Shown here piece after piece: positions 1 to 7,544 of a DNA stretch of 39,336 nt. Under the pieces are notes generated by a model, which did not search any database, had not been told where the DNA came from, and saw nothing but the letters and a program-made list of their open reading frames with translations. This stretch comes from Acidaminococcus sp050873445. Its GTDB lineage: Bacteria; Bacillota; Negativicutes; Acidaminococcales; Acidaminococcaceae. The translations under genes and the position numbers were made by a program. The stretch lies in NCBI RefSeq assembly GCF_050873445.1, contig NZ_JBNMIU010000016.1:1-39336 (forward strand), in the 5' to 3' direction. Numbering within the stretch: the stretch's first letter is position 1; the number at the start of each line of letters is the position of its first letter.

Positions 1-1
1 C

Positions 2-199
2 CGCGGATTCCTGCTGAGACGGAACCGCGCGATACAGGCAGAGGGTACTTTCGGGGTTATGAAAAATGACCGGGAGTATGATCGGATTGTCCGAAGAGGT
101 CTGGATTCAGTGAAAATGGAAGTTTTCCTGGTTTCTATTGGCTTTAACTTATACAAATACCATAAGAAACAGCAAGCACATATGGATAGGGCAGCTTAA
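2..199 (+). CDS. IS1182-like transposase, C-terminal end (cut by window edge)
   Basis: An open frame enters from the left edge and ends with TAA at 197-199. It encodes about 65 residues with the pattern RNRAIQAEGTFGVMKNDREY, followed by a basic helix ending NLYKYHKKQQ. This matches the C-terminal end of IS1182/IS4-type DDE transposases, where an 'R-IQ-EG-FG--K-D' block carries the last acidic catalytic residue (the E of AEG) and precedes a helix of the type 'N--K-H'. Only the tail is visible, so I cannot tell whether the gene is intact upstream. It reads toward the pst operon but is separated from it by a strong terminator. Recognition rests on motif memory; another DDE family is possible. 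Confidence 0.65.
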   Translation, partial: RGFLLRRNRAIQAEGTFGVMKNDREYDRIVRRGLDSVKMEVFLVSIGFNLYKYHKKQQAHMDRAA

Positions 200-284
200 T
201 TAAAAAAGCTGATTTTTAGGGGAAAGGGGGAAGTATGCTCTTTTCTCCTCAAATTTTGTTGAGGGAGCCATAGAGATAAAAAAC

Positions 285-338
285 AAAGGGGGTGTGAAGA
301 AATGAATTCTCATTTCTTCACACCCCCTTTCATTTTTT
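285..338 (+). terminator. Very strong intrinsic terminator between transposase and pst operon
   Basis: A perfect 21-bp inverted repeat (285-305 with 310-330, loop ATTC) is followed by a T-rich run at 333-338. It ends transcription from the transposase side immediately before the Pho boxes of pstS. An A-rich run precedes the stem, so it could work in both directions. Confidence 0.85.
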
Positions 339-376
339 ACAATTCTTTACAATATCCTGTCATTACTTTTTACAAT
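336..376 (+). promoter_or_regulatory. Pho-box array upstream of pstS (PhoB/PhoP-type)
   Basis: Four similar blocks follow one another at 10-12 bp spacing: TTTACAA at 336-342, TTTACAAT at 346-353, CCTGTCATT at 356-364 and TTTACAAT at 369-376. CTGTCAT is the E. coli Pho-box half-site, and TT-ACA repeats about 11 bp apart are the Bacillus PhoP type. The gene downstream is the classic Pho target pstS. A weak -10 is probably near 384-393. The direct repeats are seen; regulator identity is inferred. Confidence 0.7.
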
Positions 377-445
377 GGACTGATATCTTATAGCTATAGC
401 GAAAGCAAAAACGATTATCTTAACGAATGACAAGGGAGCGATGAG

Positions 446-1348
446 ATGATGTTGAAAAACAAATGGAGAAAACTGGCCGTAACGGTACTGGCAGGGATGA
501 TGGTCCTGGGCGCTGCAGGGTGCGGCGGTCAAAAAGCGGCAGATACCAAGAAACCGGCTGCAGTCAGCGGCAACATTACCGGTTCCGGTTCTTCTGCTCT
601 GCTGCCTTTGGTGAAGGACGCAGCCGCAAGTTTCAAGAAACAGCATAAAGATGTAAGCATCAGCCTGAACGCCGGCGGATCCGGCATGGGCCTGAAACAG
701 GTTTCCGAAGGCTCCGTAGACATGGGGAACTCCGATGTGCCCGCAGCTTCCAAACTGCCGAAGGAAAAGGCAGAACAGCTGGAAGACCATAAAATCTGTG
801 TCATGACGGTCGCTACCATCGTGAACAAGGATGTGGCTGAAAAAGTCAAGAGCCTGACCCAACAGCAGCTGACCGATATCTTCACGGCCAAGGTCACCAA
901 CTGGAAAGAAGTGGGGGGCCCGGATGAACCCATTACCCTGGTAACCCGACCCAAGACTTCCGGTACCCGTGCTCTGTTTGCCAAATATGCCATTGGCGGT
1001 GCGGAAGAAGCTTCCAACAAATCCCTGGAAACCGATAACTCCGGTCTGTTGGTACAGAGCGTAGCCCAGAACAAAGGCGCCATCGGTTATGTGGCTCTGC
1101 CCTACCTGACCAAGAATGATACGGTTGCCACTGTTGCCATCGATGGTGTCGTACCGAACCTGGAAAACACCTATTCTGGCAAATATAATGTCTGGGGCTA
1201 TGAACATGTTTACACCAAGAAAAATCCGAAAGCCGCTGTAAAAGCTTTCCTGGATTATCTGCTGTCTGCCGACTATGGCAAACGGATCGAGGAGCTGGGT
1301 TATGGTGTCAGCAGCAAGATGCAAGTCAAAGATGCCGCTCATGATTAA
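446..1348 (+). CDS. pstS: Phosphate ABC transporter, periplasmic phosphate-binding lipoprotein PstS
   Basis: PstS captures inorganic phosphate outside the inner membrane and delivers it to the PstCAB permease. The 300-residue product begins with a charged n-region, a hydrophobic core and the lipobox LGAAGC (Cys near residue 26), so it should be a lipoprotein. After that comes the PstS pattern: GSGSSALLP near the mature start, NAGGSGMGLKQV, the DMGNSDVP loop and TRPKTSGTRALF, which contain the Ser/Thr/Asp/Arg residues that bind phosphate in this family. GGGAG at 434-438 serves an ATG at 446 or, with better spacing, 449. The gene leads a pst-phoU-phoA cluster below a Pho-box array, so induction by phosphate limitation is likely. 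Its 3' end overlaps pstC. Confidence 0.95.
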   Translation: MMLKNKWRKLAVTVLAGMMVLGAAGCGGQKAADTKKPAAVSGNITGSGSSALLPLVKDAAASFKKQHKDVSISLNAGGSGMGLKQVSEGSVDMGNSDVPAASKLPKEKAEQLEDHKICVMTVATIVNKDVAEKVKSLTQQQLTDIFTAKVTNWKEVGGPDEPITLVTRPKTSGTRALFAKYAIGGAEEASNKSLETDNSGLLVQSVAQNKGAIGYVALPYLTKNDTVATVAIDGVVPNLENTYSGKYNVWGYEHVYTKKNPKAAVKAFLDYLLSADYGKRIEELGYGVSSKMQVKDAAHD

Positions 1349-2270
1349 TGATACGGTAGTTCAAAAATTAACGCAGGTCCACCGCAAAGAGTCCCTGTCA
1401 CAGTCCGTCATTACGGCCTGTGGCATCGCAGCGGCCCTGCTTCCTTTCCTGATGGCCGCTTTCCTTCTGGTGAAGGGGAGCGGCACCTTTTGGGATTTTG
1501 GGCACAGCATCACGGAGTTCCTGTTCTTAGGAGCCTGGAAGCCCAGCGATACCCTGGAAGGCGGCGGCCAGGTGGGGGCGGCCATGTTCATCAGCGGCTC
1601 CCTGGTCACCTGTTTCCTGAGTCTGGTGATTGCCCTGCCGGTCAGCCTGGCGGCAGCCATCTACATGTCGGAAATGGCCGGCCCGGCCGTACAGCGGATT
1701 ATCCGCCCGATCGTAGAAATGTTCACAGGTATCCCTTCCGTAATCTACGGCTGGGTGGGTCTGACGGTCCTGGTACCGTTCCTGCGCAAGATCTTCCCCA
1801 TGCCTTTCGGCTTTTCCGTGCTGGCCGCGGCTCTCGTCCTGGCCGTGATGATCTTCCCGGTCATCACTACCATGGCGGCCGATGCTATGCTGGCCGTTCC
1901 CAGAAGCTGGCGTGATGCCTCCTATGGCTTGGGAGCCACCCGCTGGGAAACCATCCGCAACGTGATCCTGCCGGCTGCGCAGCGGGGCATTTTCACCGGC
2001 GTGGTGCTGGGCTTGGCCCGTGCCCTGGGTGAAGCCCTGGCCGTAGCCATGGTCATCGGCCAGATGAAACGCTTCCCTACGTCCCTGTTTCTGCCAGCGT
2101 CCACTATGACTACGGTAATTGCCAACGATATGGGCGGTGCCATGGAAGGCGGCGAATACAGTGCAGCCCTGTGGACTCTGGGTTTGCTGCTGTTCGTGAT
2201 TTCCTTTGTCCTGATCTTTATCATCCACCATTTCGGGAAAGATCCCATGAAAGTAAAAGAGGAGGAATAA
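1332..2270 (+). CDS. pstC: Phosphate ABC transporter, permease PstC
   Basis: One of the two membrane subunits of the high-affinity phosphate importer. The product (312 residues from 1332, 309 from the ATG at 1341) has about six hydrophobic segments. It carries the PstC/BPD permease signatures FTGIPSVIYGWVGL and, in the cytoplasmic coupling loop, ASYGLGATRWETIRNVILPAA with the EAA-type G. The start is uncertain because neither ATG has a good Shine-Dalgarno. Either one overlaps the end of pstS by 8-17 bp, which suggests translational coupling. pstA follows after 3 bp. Length and motifs are typical of the family. Confidence 0.95.
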   Translation: MPLMINDTVVQKLTQVHRKESLSQSVITACGIAAALLPFLMAAFLLVKGSGTFWDFGHSITEFLFLGAWKPSDTLEGGGQVGAAMFISGSLVTCFLSLVIALPVSLAAAIYMSEMAGPAVQRIIRPIVEMFTGIPSVIYGWVGLTVLVPFLRKIFPMPFGFSVLAAALVLAVMIFPVITTMAADAMLAVPRSWRDASYGLGATRWETIRNVILPAAQRGIFTGVVLGLARALGEALAVAMVIGQMKRFPTSLFLPASTMTTVIANDMGGAMEGGEYSAALWTLGLLLFVISFVLIFIIHHFGKDPMKVKEEE

Positions 2271-2273
2271 GCC

Positions 2274-3146
2274 ATGAACGGTTTAGCACATAAAAGAGCC
2301 ATGAATCGGCTCATGAGCGGGCTGTTCACTGCCGGAGCTTATGGCTCTGCCATCCTGCTCTTTGCGTTTATCGCTCTGGTGGTGGGGCAGGGCATTTCCG
2401 GACTCAGTGAGGACATCCTCCTGGGCATCCGGGATATGTTCTTCAATACCCTGTACCTGGTGGTGTTGGCCCTGATCATCAGCGCCCTGTGGGGCATCCC
2501 TGCCGGGATTTACCTGGCGGAATACGCCACCGATGGGAAACTGACCAACTGGATCCGGATGGCTGTGGAAACATTGTCCTCACTGCCTTCCATTGTGGTC
2601 GGCCTGTTCGGCTACCTGGTCTTTATCGTTATGACCGGTTCCCAGTGGAATCTGATGGCTGGTGCGCTGTCGGTGTCCATCCTGACGTTGCCGCTGATGG
2701 TATCCGTTACGGAAAATGCCTTGAAGGACCTGCCGCCGGAATATACATTGGGCAGCCTGGGACTGGGCGCTTCCAAATGGCAGACCATCTGGAACGTACT
2801 GCTGCCCGCTTGCCTGCCCAGAATCATGACCGGGCTGATCCTGGCTGCCGGCCGTGGGTTCGGGGAAGCTGCCGCGCTGATGTTCACGGCCGGTATGTCC
2901 ACGGACATCGACTGGACCAACTGGGATTTCAGCTCGACCACATGCCCGCTGAACCCGTTCCGGCCCGGTGAAACCCTGGCTCTGCACGTGTGGGTCATGC
3001 GGACCGAGGCCCTGAGCCCCGATGCCGGTAAGATTGCCGGCGTAACCTCTGCCATCTTGATGCTGGTGGTGGTGGTGTTCAATGTGCTGGCCCGGTATAT
3101 CAGCTGGCGCCTGGAAAAGAAGATGGAGGGAACTGCAGATGAATGA
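2274..3146 (+). CDS. pstA: Phosphate ABC transporter, permease PstA
   Basis: The second membrane subunit of the phosphate importer, which pairs with PstC. The 290-residue protein has six predicted membrane segments, the PstA motif SSLPSIVVGLFGYLVF and the coupling-loop EAA motif GSLGLGASKWQTIWNVLLPA. The hydrophilic stretch near residues 210-235 (STDIDWTNWDFSS) is the usual PstA external loop. A GAGGAGG site at 2260-2266 fits the ATG at 2274. The 3' end overlaps pstB by 8 bp. Confidence 0.95.
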   Translation: MNGLAHKRAMNRLMSGLFTAGAYGSAILLFAFIALVVGQGISGLSEDILLGIRDMFFNTLYLVVLALIISALWGIPAGIYLAEYATDGKLTNWIRMAVETLSSLPSIVVGLFGYLVFIVMTGSQWNLMAGALSVSILTLPLMVSVTENALKDLPPEYTLGSLGLGASKWQTIWNVLLPACLPRIMTGLILAAGRGFGEAAALMFTAGMSTDIDWTNWDFSSTTCPLNPFRPGETLALHVWVMRTEALSPDAGKIAGVTSAILMLVVVVFNVLARYISWRLEKKMEGTADE

Positions 3147-3924
3147 GAATGAGCAGAAGACCGTTTCCAACGAGAATATGGTCTTCGACATCCAGCACCT
3201 GGATCTGTTTTATGGCAAACACCAGGCGCTGAAAGATATCAATATGAAAGTAAAACGCAATGAGATCACCGCACTGATCGGACCTTCCGGCTGCGGCAAA
3301 TCCACGCTGCTGAAGACCCTGAACCGGATGAACGACTGGGTATCCGGCTGCCGGGTGGAAGGGAAGATCCTGTTTGAAGGCAGAGATATCTTTAAAGAAG
3401 TGGACCCGTTGGCCCTGCGGTACCGTGTGGGTATGGTGTTCCAGCAGCCTTCTCCCTTTCCCAAGAGCATTTTTGACAACGTGGCTTACGGTCCCCGGGT
3501 ACAGGGTATCACCAATAAGGCCCAGCTTGCGGAAATCGTGGAAAAGAGTTTGCGGCAGGCTGCCATCTGGGATGAACTGAAAGACCGGTTGGATAAAAGT
3601 GCCCTGGGCTTGTCCGGCGGGCAGCAGCAGCGGCTCTGCATCGCCCGGACACTGGCTGCCCAGCCTTCCGTGATCCTCATGGACGAACCCACGTCCGCCC
3701 TGGATCCCATTTCTACTCAGAAAATCGAAGACCTGGCGCTGGAGCTGAAAAAAGACTACACCATTGTCATCGTTACCCACAACATGCAGCAGGCCAGCCG
3801 GATCTCCGACAAGACGGCTTTCTTTTACCTGGGCGAACTGGTGGAACTGAATGACACGGAAACTTTGTTCACCAATCCTTCCGAACCTCGGACGGAATCT
3901 TATATTACGGGCCGGTTCGGCTGA
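3139..3924 (+). CDS. pstB: Phosphate ABC transporter, ATP-binding protein PstB
   Basis: The ATPase that powers phosphate import through PstCA. The 261-residue product shows all ABC elements in order: Walker A GPSGCGKST (from about residue 48), Q-loop FQQPSPFP, signature LSGGQQQRL (about 158), Walker B ILMDEP (about 179-184), and the switch histidine in IVTHNM. PstB-specific features include LNRMND after Walker A and PFPKSIFDNVAYGPR. ATG 3139 is chosen because GGAGGG lies 8 bp upstream and the length then equals the family norm; an in-frame extension to 3082 would run into pstA. phoU follows after 13 bp. Confidence 0.96.
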   Translation: MNENEQKTVSNENMVFDIQHLDLFYGKHQALKDINMKVKRNEITALIGPSGCGKSTLLKTLNRMNDWVSGCRVEGKILFEGRDIFKEVDPLALRYRVGMVFQQPSPFPKSIFDNVAYGPRVQGITNKAQLAEIVEKSLRQAAIWDELKDRLDKSALGLSGGQQQRLCIARTLAAQPSVILMDEPTSALDPISTQKIEDLALELKKDYTIVIVTHNMQQASRISDKTAFFYLGELVELNDTETLFTNPSEPRTESYITGRFG

Positions 3925-3937
3925 GAGAGGAGACGCT

Positions 3938-4606
3938 ATGAGAGACGCTTACATAAAGGATCTGATCGAAATCCAGGACCAGGTGCGGAGCCTGATCTGT
4001 ACCCTGGAAAAGACCCTGGAAGAAACGAAGGATGCCCTGTTCACCCAGGATCTGGACAAGGCCCGGCTGGTACGGGACGGAGACGATAAATTCGATGAAA
4101 TGATCCGGGGAATCATGCGCAAGGACCTGACCATCCAGGTGCTGCAGTCCCCGGTGGCTTCCGACTGGCGGCTGCTGATGGGAACCTTCCGTGTACTCAG
4201 TGAACTGGAACGGATTGCGGACCACTGTTCCGATATGGCGCTTTACATCACCCGGATCCTGGAACGGAAACCGGTGGTAAAAGCGCCGGAAGGATTTCGG
4301 GAAATGTATGAAGATATGCAGGGACTTTTGGAAGAAAGTTTCCGTTGCTATCTGGAAGGGGACGACGAAAAAGCACGTTATATCGGCGACAAGGATGACA
4401 TCGTGGATGCAGATTTCGAACGGATCCTGCCCACCCTGACCGATGAAATCAAAAAGGATCCGGACGATGTGGCTTCTTATGTGGATTATGTGCTGCTGCT
4501 GAAATATATGGAGCGCACGGCCGATCACGGGACCAACATCGGGAACTGGGTGCTGTATATGAAAAAAAATCTGCTGAAAGGCGACAACGGGTTTACGATG
4601 GAGTGA
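3938..4606 (+). CDS. phoU: Phosphate-signalling protein PhoU
   Basis: PhoU links the activity of the Pst transporter to the PhoR sensor kinase and damps the Pho response when phosphate is sufficient. The 222-residue product is all-helical. It has the two PhoU repeats with the metal-binding E/D-rich signatures: FRVLSELERIADHCSDMA in the first half and LLKYMERTADHGTNIGNWV in the second. Its length matches the family. ATG 3938 has GAGAGGAG just upstream; a longer in-frame reading would overlap pstB and lacks a ribosome site. It is the fifth gene of the pst operon, 64 bp before the alkaline phosphatase gene. Confidence 0.95.
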   Translation: MRDAYIKDLIEIQDQVRSLICTLEKTLEETKDALFTQDLDKARLVRDGDDKFDEMIRGIMRKDLTIQVLQSPVASDWRLLMGTFRVLSELERIADHCSDMALYITRILERKPVVKAPEGFREMYEDMQGLLEESFRCYLEGDDEKARYIGDKDDIVDADFERILPTLTDEIKKDPDDVASYVDYVLLLKYMERTADHGTNIGNWVLYMKKNLLKGDNGFTME

Positions 4607-4623
4607 TTTTAAGTTCAACAGAC

Positions 4624-4649
4624 TCCCTGTGCAGCTACCAGCGCAGGGA
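4624..4649 (+). other. Intercistronic hairpin between phoU and phoA
   Basis: TCCCTGTGC (4624-4632) pairs with GCGCAGGGA (4641-4649), a 9-bp stem with one G-U pair. No T-run follows, so it is not a standard terminator. It sits 21 bp before the phoA start codon, just upstream of the ribosome site GAGGAGG. It may adjust the relative expression of phoA by mRNA processing or stability. Confidence 0.45.
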
Positions 4650-4670
4650 AGAACAGAGGAGGCAAAAGGT

Positions 4671-6512
4671 ATGAATAACAAGTGGCTGAAACGCGCAATC
4701 CTGACGGTTGTGGCTGGCGGTTCCCTGATGGGCGTACTACCCGGTGTGGAAGCAGCGGAAGTCCGCATCCTGCCCGTGGACAAAGCGAAATTCTGGGCGG
4801 GCGCCAAATTCGACTTCGATGTGGAAGTGAAGGGAACCCAGAATCTGAAGAACGTCGACATTACCGTTAACGGCCAGTCGGCTGAAAAATTCTTCGGCAA
4901 GAAACTGGCTCCCAAAGACCTGGGCAATGGCGTGGTTTCCTACCGGGCCAATGGGGTGAACTTCCCCAAGACCGGTTCCTATGCCATTAAAGTGATGGCC
5001 CAGGATGACAATGGCAAGAACGTTTCAGCTGCCGGATATACGGTAGTCCATGAAAAGGCTCCTAAACGGGCCAAAAATGTAATTTTGTTCGTGGGAGACG
5101 GTATGACCCTGCAGGCTCGGGAAATGGCCCGGATCCTGTCCAAGGGCATGACCAACGGCAAGTACAATGATCTGTTGACCATGGAAAAATTCCCTCACAG
5201 CTGCCTGATTACCACCAGCGGGTATGATTCTCTGACTACCGACAGCGCCAACTCTGCTTCTGCCTATGCTACCGGTCATAAATCCGTGGTAAACGCCATG
5301 GGTGTCTACGAAGACTCCACCAAGGATCCCTTCGATGATCCCAAAGTGGAAAACATCTCCGAAATCGTGAAACGGACCCGGGGCATGTCCGTGGGCGTGA
5401 TCACCCAGGCTGAATCTACCGATGCCACCCCGGCTGCCATGATCGGCCATACCCGCCGGCGTGCAAACCAGGACTTCCTGGCCAAGAGTTATCTGGAAGA
5501 TTCCCATCGTCCGGACGTCATCATGGGCGGCGGCTCCCAGCGGTATGTCCCCCAGAGCGTCAAGGGTTCCAAACGGCATGATCAGGATGATATCATCAAG
5601 GACTTCGAAAACAAGGGGTATACCTTTGTGACCAACGCTGCGGAAATGAAGTCCGCTCCGGCCAACAAGCCGCTGCTGGGTCTGTTCCATCCCGGTACCA
5701 TGAACGTATATCTGGACCGGGAAGTGCTGAAGAACCCGGAAGTGCTGGGCAAATACACCGACCAGCCCAACCTGGTGGATATGACCAAGAAATCCTTGGA
5801 TATCCTGTCCAGGAACCCCAACGGCTTCTTTGCCATGATCGAAGGGGCTTCCATCGATAAGCAGTTCCACGCCATGGACTGGCAGCGGGCTACCTACGAT
5901 ACCATCGAATTCGACAAGGCCATCCAGGCTGCCGTCGACTGGTCCAAGAAACACGGAGATGATACCCTGATGATTGTCGTAGCCGACCACGCCCATGGTA
6001 CCTCCATCACCGGTACCTACCATGAGCGGGATGGCAAGAAAGGTTCCGCTGCCGTACGGACCTACGCAGACTCCATCTTCCCGACCTTTAAGGATGAAGA
6101 CCACGATGGATTCCCTGACAATCCGGATCCCGATGTGACTCTGGCGGTACAGTACGCCAACCATCCTGCCTATTATGTGAACTACCACCTGCAGCAGAAA
6201 CCCACCCTGCCTACCATTACGGAAAAAGTGAGCAAGACCGTGGCCCAGCAGGTGGGTGAAAAGACCGAATACCATCAGGAATCCACTGTGGTTGCAAAAC
6301 CCAATCCGGCACGGCATCACGAAGGGGATCCTGTGGAAATCGACCCGGCAAATATCCCGGATACCGTTGGGGATGAGTGTCATGCAGCCGATGATGTGCC
6401 TCTGAATGCATACGGCCCCGGCTCCGAATACTTCAACGGCGTCATGGACAATACGGAAGTCTTCTTCGGGATGATGCGTGCCCTGGGCATCGATGCTACC
6501 AAGAACAAATAA
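4671..6512 (+). CDS. phoA: Secreted alkaline phosphatase with N-terminal Ig-like domain
   Basis: A Zn/Mg phosphomonoesterase that frees phosphate from organic esters outside the inner membrane. The 613-residue product starts with a Sec signal peptide ending near GVEAAEV. A beta-rich Ig-like region (about 28-125) comes next, then the catalytic domain. Family residues are visible: D143 in FVGDGM, nucleophile S192 in TTDSANSASA, E391/D396/H400 in IEGASIDKQFH, D439/H440 in VVADHAHG, and H571 in the block before DVPLNAYGPG. It is longer than E. coli PhoA (471 aa) because of the N-terminal domain and an insert with charged repeats at about 480-565. ATG 4671 follows GAGGAGG. Its place after phoU makes Pho control likely. 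Confidence 0.93.
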   Translation: MNNKWLKRAILTVVAGGSLMGVLPGVEAAEVRILPVDKAKFWAGAKFDFDVEVKGTQNLKNVDITVNGQSAEKFFGKKLAPKDLGNGVVSYRANGVNFPKTGSYAIKVMAQDDNGKNVSAAGYTVVHEKAPKRAKNVILFVGDGMTLQAREMARILSKGMTNGKYNDLLTMEKFPHSCLITTSGYDSLTTDSANSASAYATGHKSVVNAMGVYEDSTKDPFDDPKVENISEIVKRTRGMSVGVITQAESTDATPAAMIGHTRRRANQDFLAKSYLEDSHRPDVIMGGGSQRYVPQSVKGSKRHDQDDIIKDFENKGYTFVTNAAEMKSAPANKPLLGLFHPGTMNVYLDREVLKNPEVLGKYTDQPNLVDMTKKSLDILSRNPNGFFAMIEGASIDKQFHAMDWQRATYDTIEFDKAIQAAVDWSKKHGDDTLMIVVADHAHGTSITGTYHERDGKKGSAAVRTYADSIFPTFKDEDHDGFPDNPDPDVTLAVQYANHPAYYVNYHLQQKPTLPTITEKVSKTVAQQVGEKTEYHQESTVVAKPNPARHHEGDPVEIDPANIPDTVGDECHAADDVPLNAYGPGSEYFNGVMDNTEVFFGMMRALGIDATKNK

Positions 6513-6530
6513 ATTTGGAAACCATGCTGG

Positions 6531-6565
6531 AAAAGGGCTGGCGCTTCGGCGACAGTCCCTTTTTC
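6531..6565 (+). terminator. Intrinsic terminator after phoA
   Basis: AAAAGGGCTG pairs with CAGTCCCTTTT across a loop holding CTTCGG, with one bulged T in the right arm. The T-run is at 6560-6564. It lies about 20 bp after the phoA stop and ends the Pho operon. Confidence 0.65.
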
Positions 6566-6567
6566 CA

Positions 6568-6576
6568 TGATATAAT
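6568..6576 (+). promoter_or_regulatory. Extended -10 promoter for the LysR-type gene
   Basis: TGATATAAT is a TGn-extended -10 with a consensus TATAAT at 6571-6576, about 39 bp before the start codon. No good -35 is visible. It lies directly after the phoA terminator, so the regulator gene seems to be transcribed on its own. Confidence 0.55.
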
Positions 6577-6614
6577 AAAATATTACAGGAATATCAAGAG
6601 AAGGCGGTATATGT

Positions 6615-7544
6615 ATGACTCTACAGCAATTGCGGTACATCGTGGCCATTGCGGAGACGGGGACCTTCAGCGCAGCGGCCCGGGAACTGTTCATCACCCA
6701 GCCCAGCCTGACCAAGATGGTACGGGAGCTGGAAAAAGAGATGAACATCCAGATTTTCGAGCGCACCAATAAGGGAGTCCATCTGTCCAAGGACGGAGAA
6801 ATCTTTCTGGGGTACGCCCGGCAGGTGTTGGAACAGGCGGATCTGCTGGAATCCCGCTACAAGAAGAAAGCCGGGGGAAAGCAGGAATTCACTGTGTCCA
6901 CCCAGCACTATTCTTTTGCTGTGAATGCTTTCGTAGACCTGATCAAGGAATACGGAGGCGAAACCTACGATTTCAGCCTGCAGGAAACCCAGACGTACAC
7001 CATCATCGATGATGTGGCCCACATGCGCAGTGAAATCGGGATCTTATACTACAACGAGTTCAACAGGGCGGTGCTCCAGAAAATCTTCAAGGCCAATGAC
7101 CTGGAATTCCGGGAACTGTTCGTGGCCGAACCTCATGTATTCATGAATTCCGATCACCCTCTGGCCGGCCGGAAAAGCGTTTCCATGGAGGAATTGGCAC
7201 CCTATCCCTATTTGAGCTACATCCAGGGAGATCATAACGCCTTCTACTTCTCTGAAGAAATTTTCAGCACTGTGGTGCGTTCCAAGAACATCCGGGTCAG
7301 TGACCGGGCTACCCTGTTCAATCTGCTGATCGGGCTGAATGGTTACACCGTGTGCAGCGGCGTCATCGACCAGAAATTGAACGGGGCCAGCATTATCGCC
7401 GTGCCCCTGCGCAAGGAAGGGGAAATGCACATCGGCCTCCTGACCCACAAGCAGACCCATCTGAGCCGTCTCGGCCAGGCTTATGTGGCCGCATTGGAAC
7501 AGTATATAAAAGGACTGCCCGAAAGCAGTCCGTCGAAACATTAA
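6615..7544 (+). CDS. LysR-family transcriptional regulator
   Basis: The 309-residue product has the LysR winged helix-turn-helix at about 1-60: MTLQQLRYIVAIAETGTFS, AARELFITQPSLTKMVRELE, then IQIFERTNKGVHLSKDG. A periplasmic-binding-protein-like effector domain follows at about 90-295. GAAGGCGG at 6600-6607 precedes the ATG at 6615. It is not divergent from any neighbour, which is the usual LysR clue to a target, so target and effector are unknown. Its stop codon overlaps the stop of the convergent ppx gene by 3 bases. Confident for the family, no claim for function. Confidence 0.9.
   Translation: MTLQQLRYIVAIAETGTFSAAARELFITQPSLTKMVRELEKEMNIQIFERTNKGVHLSKDGEIFLGYARQVLEQADLLESRYKKKAGGKQEFTVSTQHYSFAVNAFVDLIKEYGGETYDFSLQETQTYTIIDDVAHMRSEIGILYYNEFNRAVLQKIFKANDLEFRELFVAEPHVFMNSDHPLAGRKSVSMEELAPYPYLSYIQGDHNAFYFSEEIFSTVVRSKNIRVSDRATLFNLLIGLNGYTVCSGVIDQKLNGASIIAVPLRKEGEMHIGLLTHKQTHLSRLGQAYVAALEQYIKGLPESSPSKH
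7504..7531 (-). terminator. ppx terminator embedded in the 3' end of the LysR-type gene
   Basis: GGACTGC (7512-7518) and GCAGTCC (7525-7531) form a perfect 7-bp stem with a 6-base loop. Read on the minus strand, the stem is followed by TTTTATAT, so it is oriented to end the ppx transcript although it lies inside the coding sequence of the convergent gene. On the plus strand no T-run follows. Confidence 0.6.
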
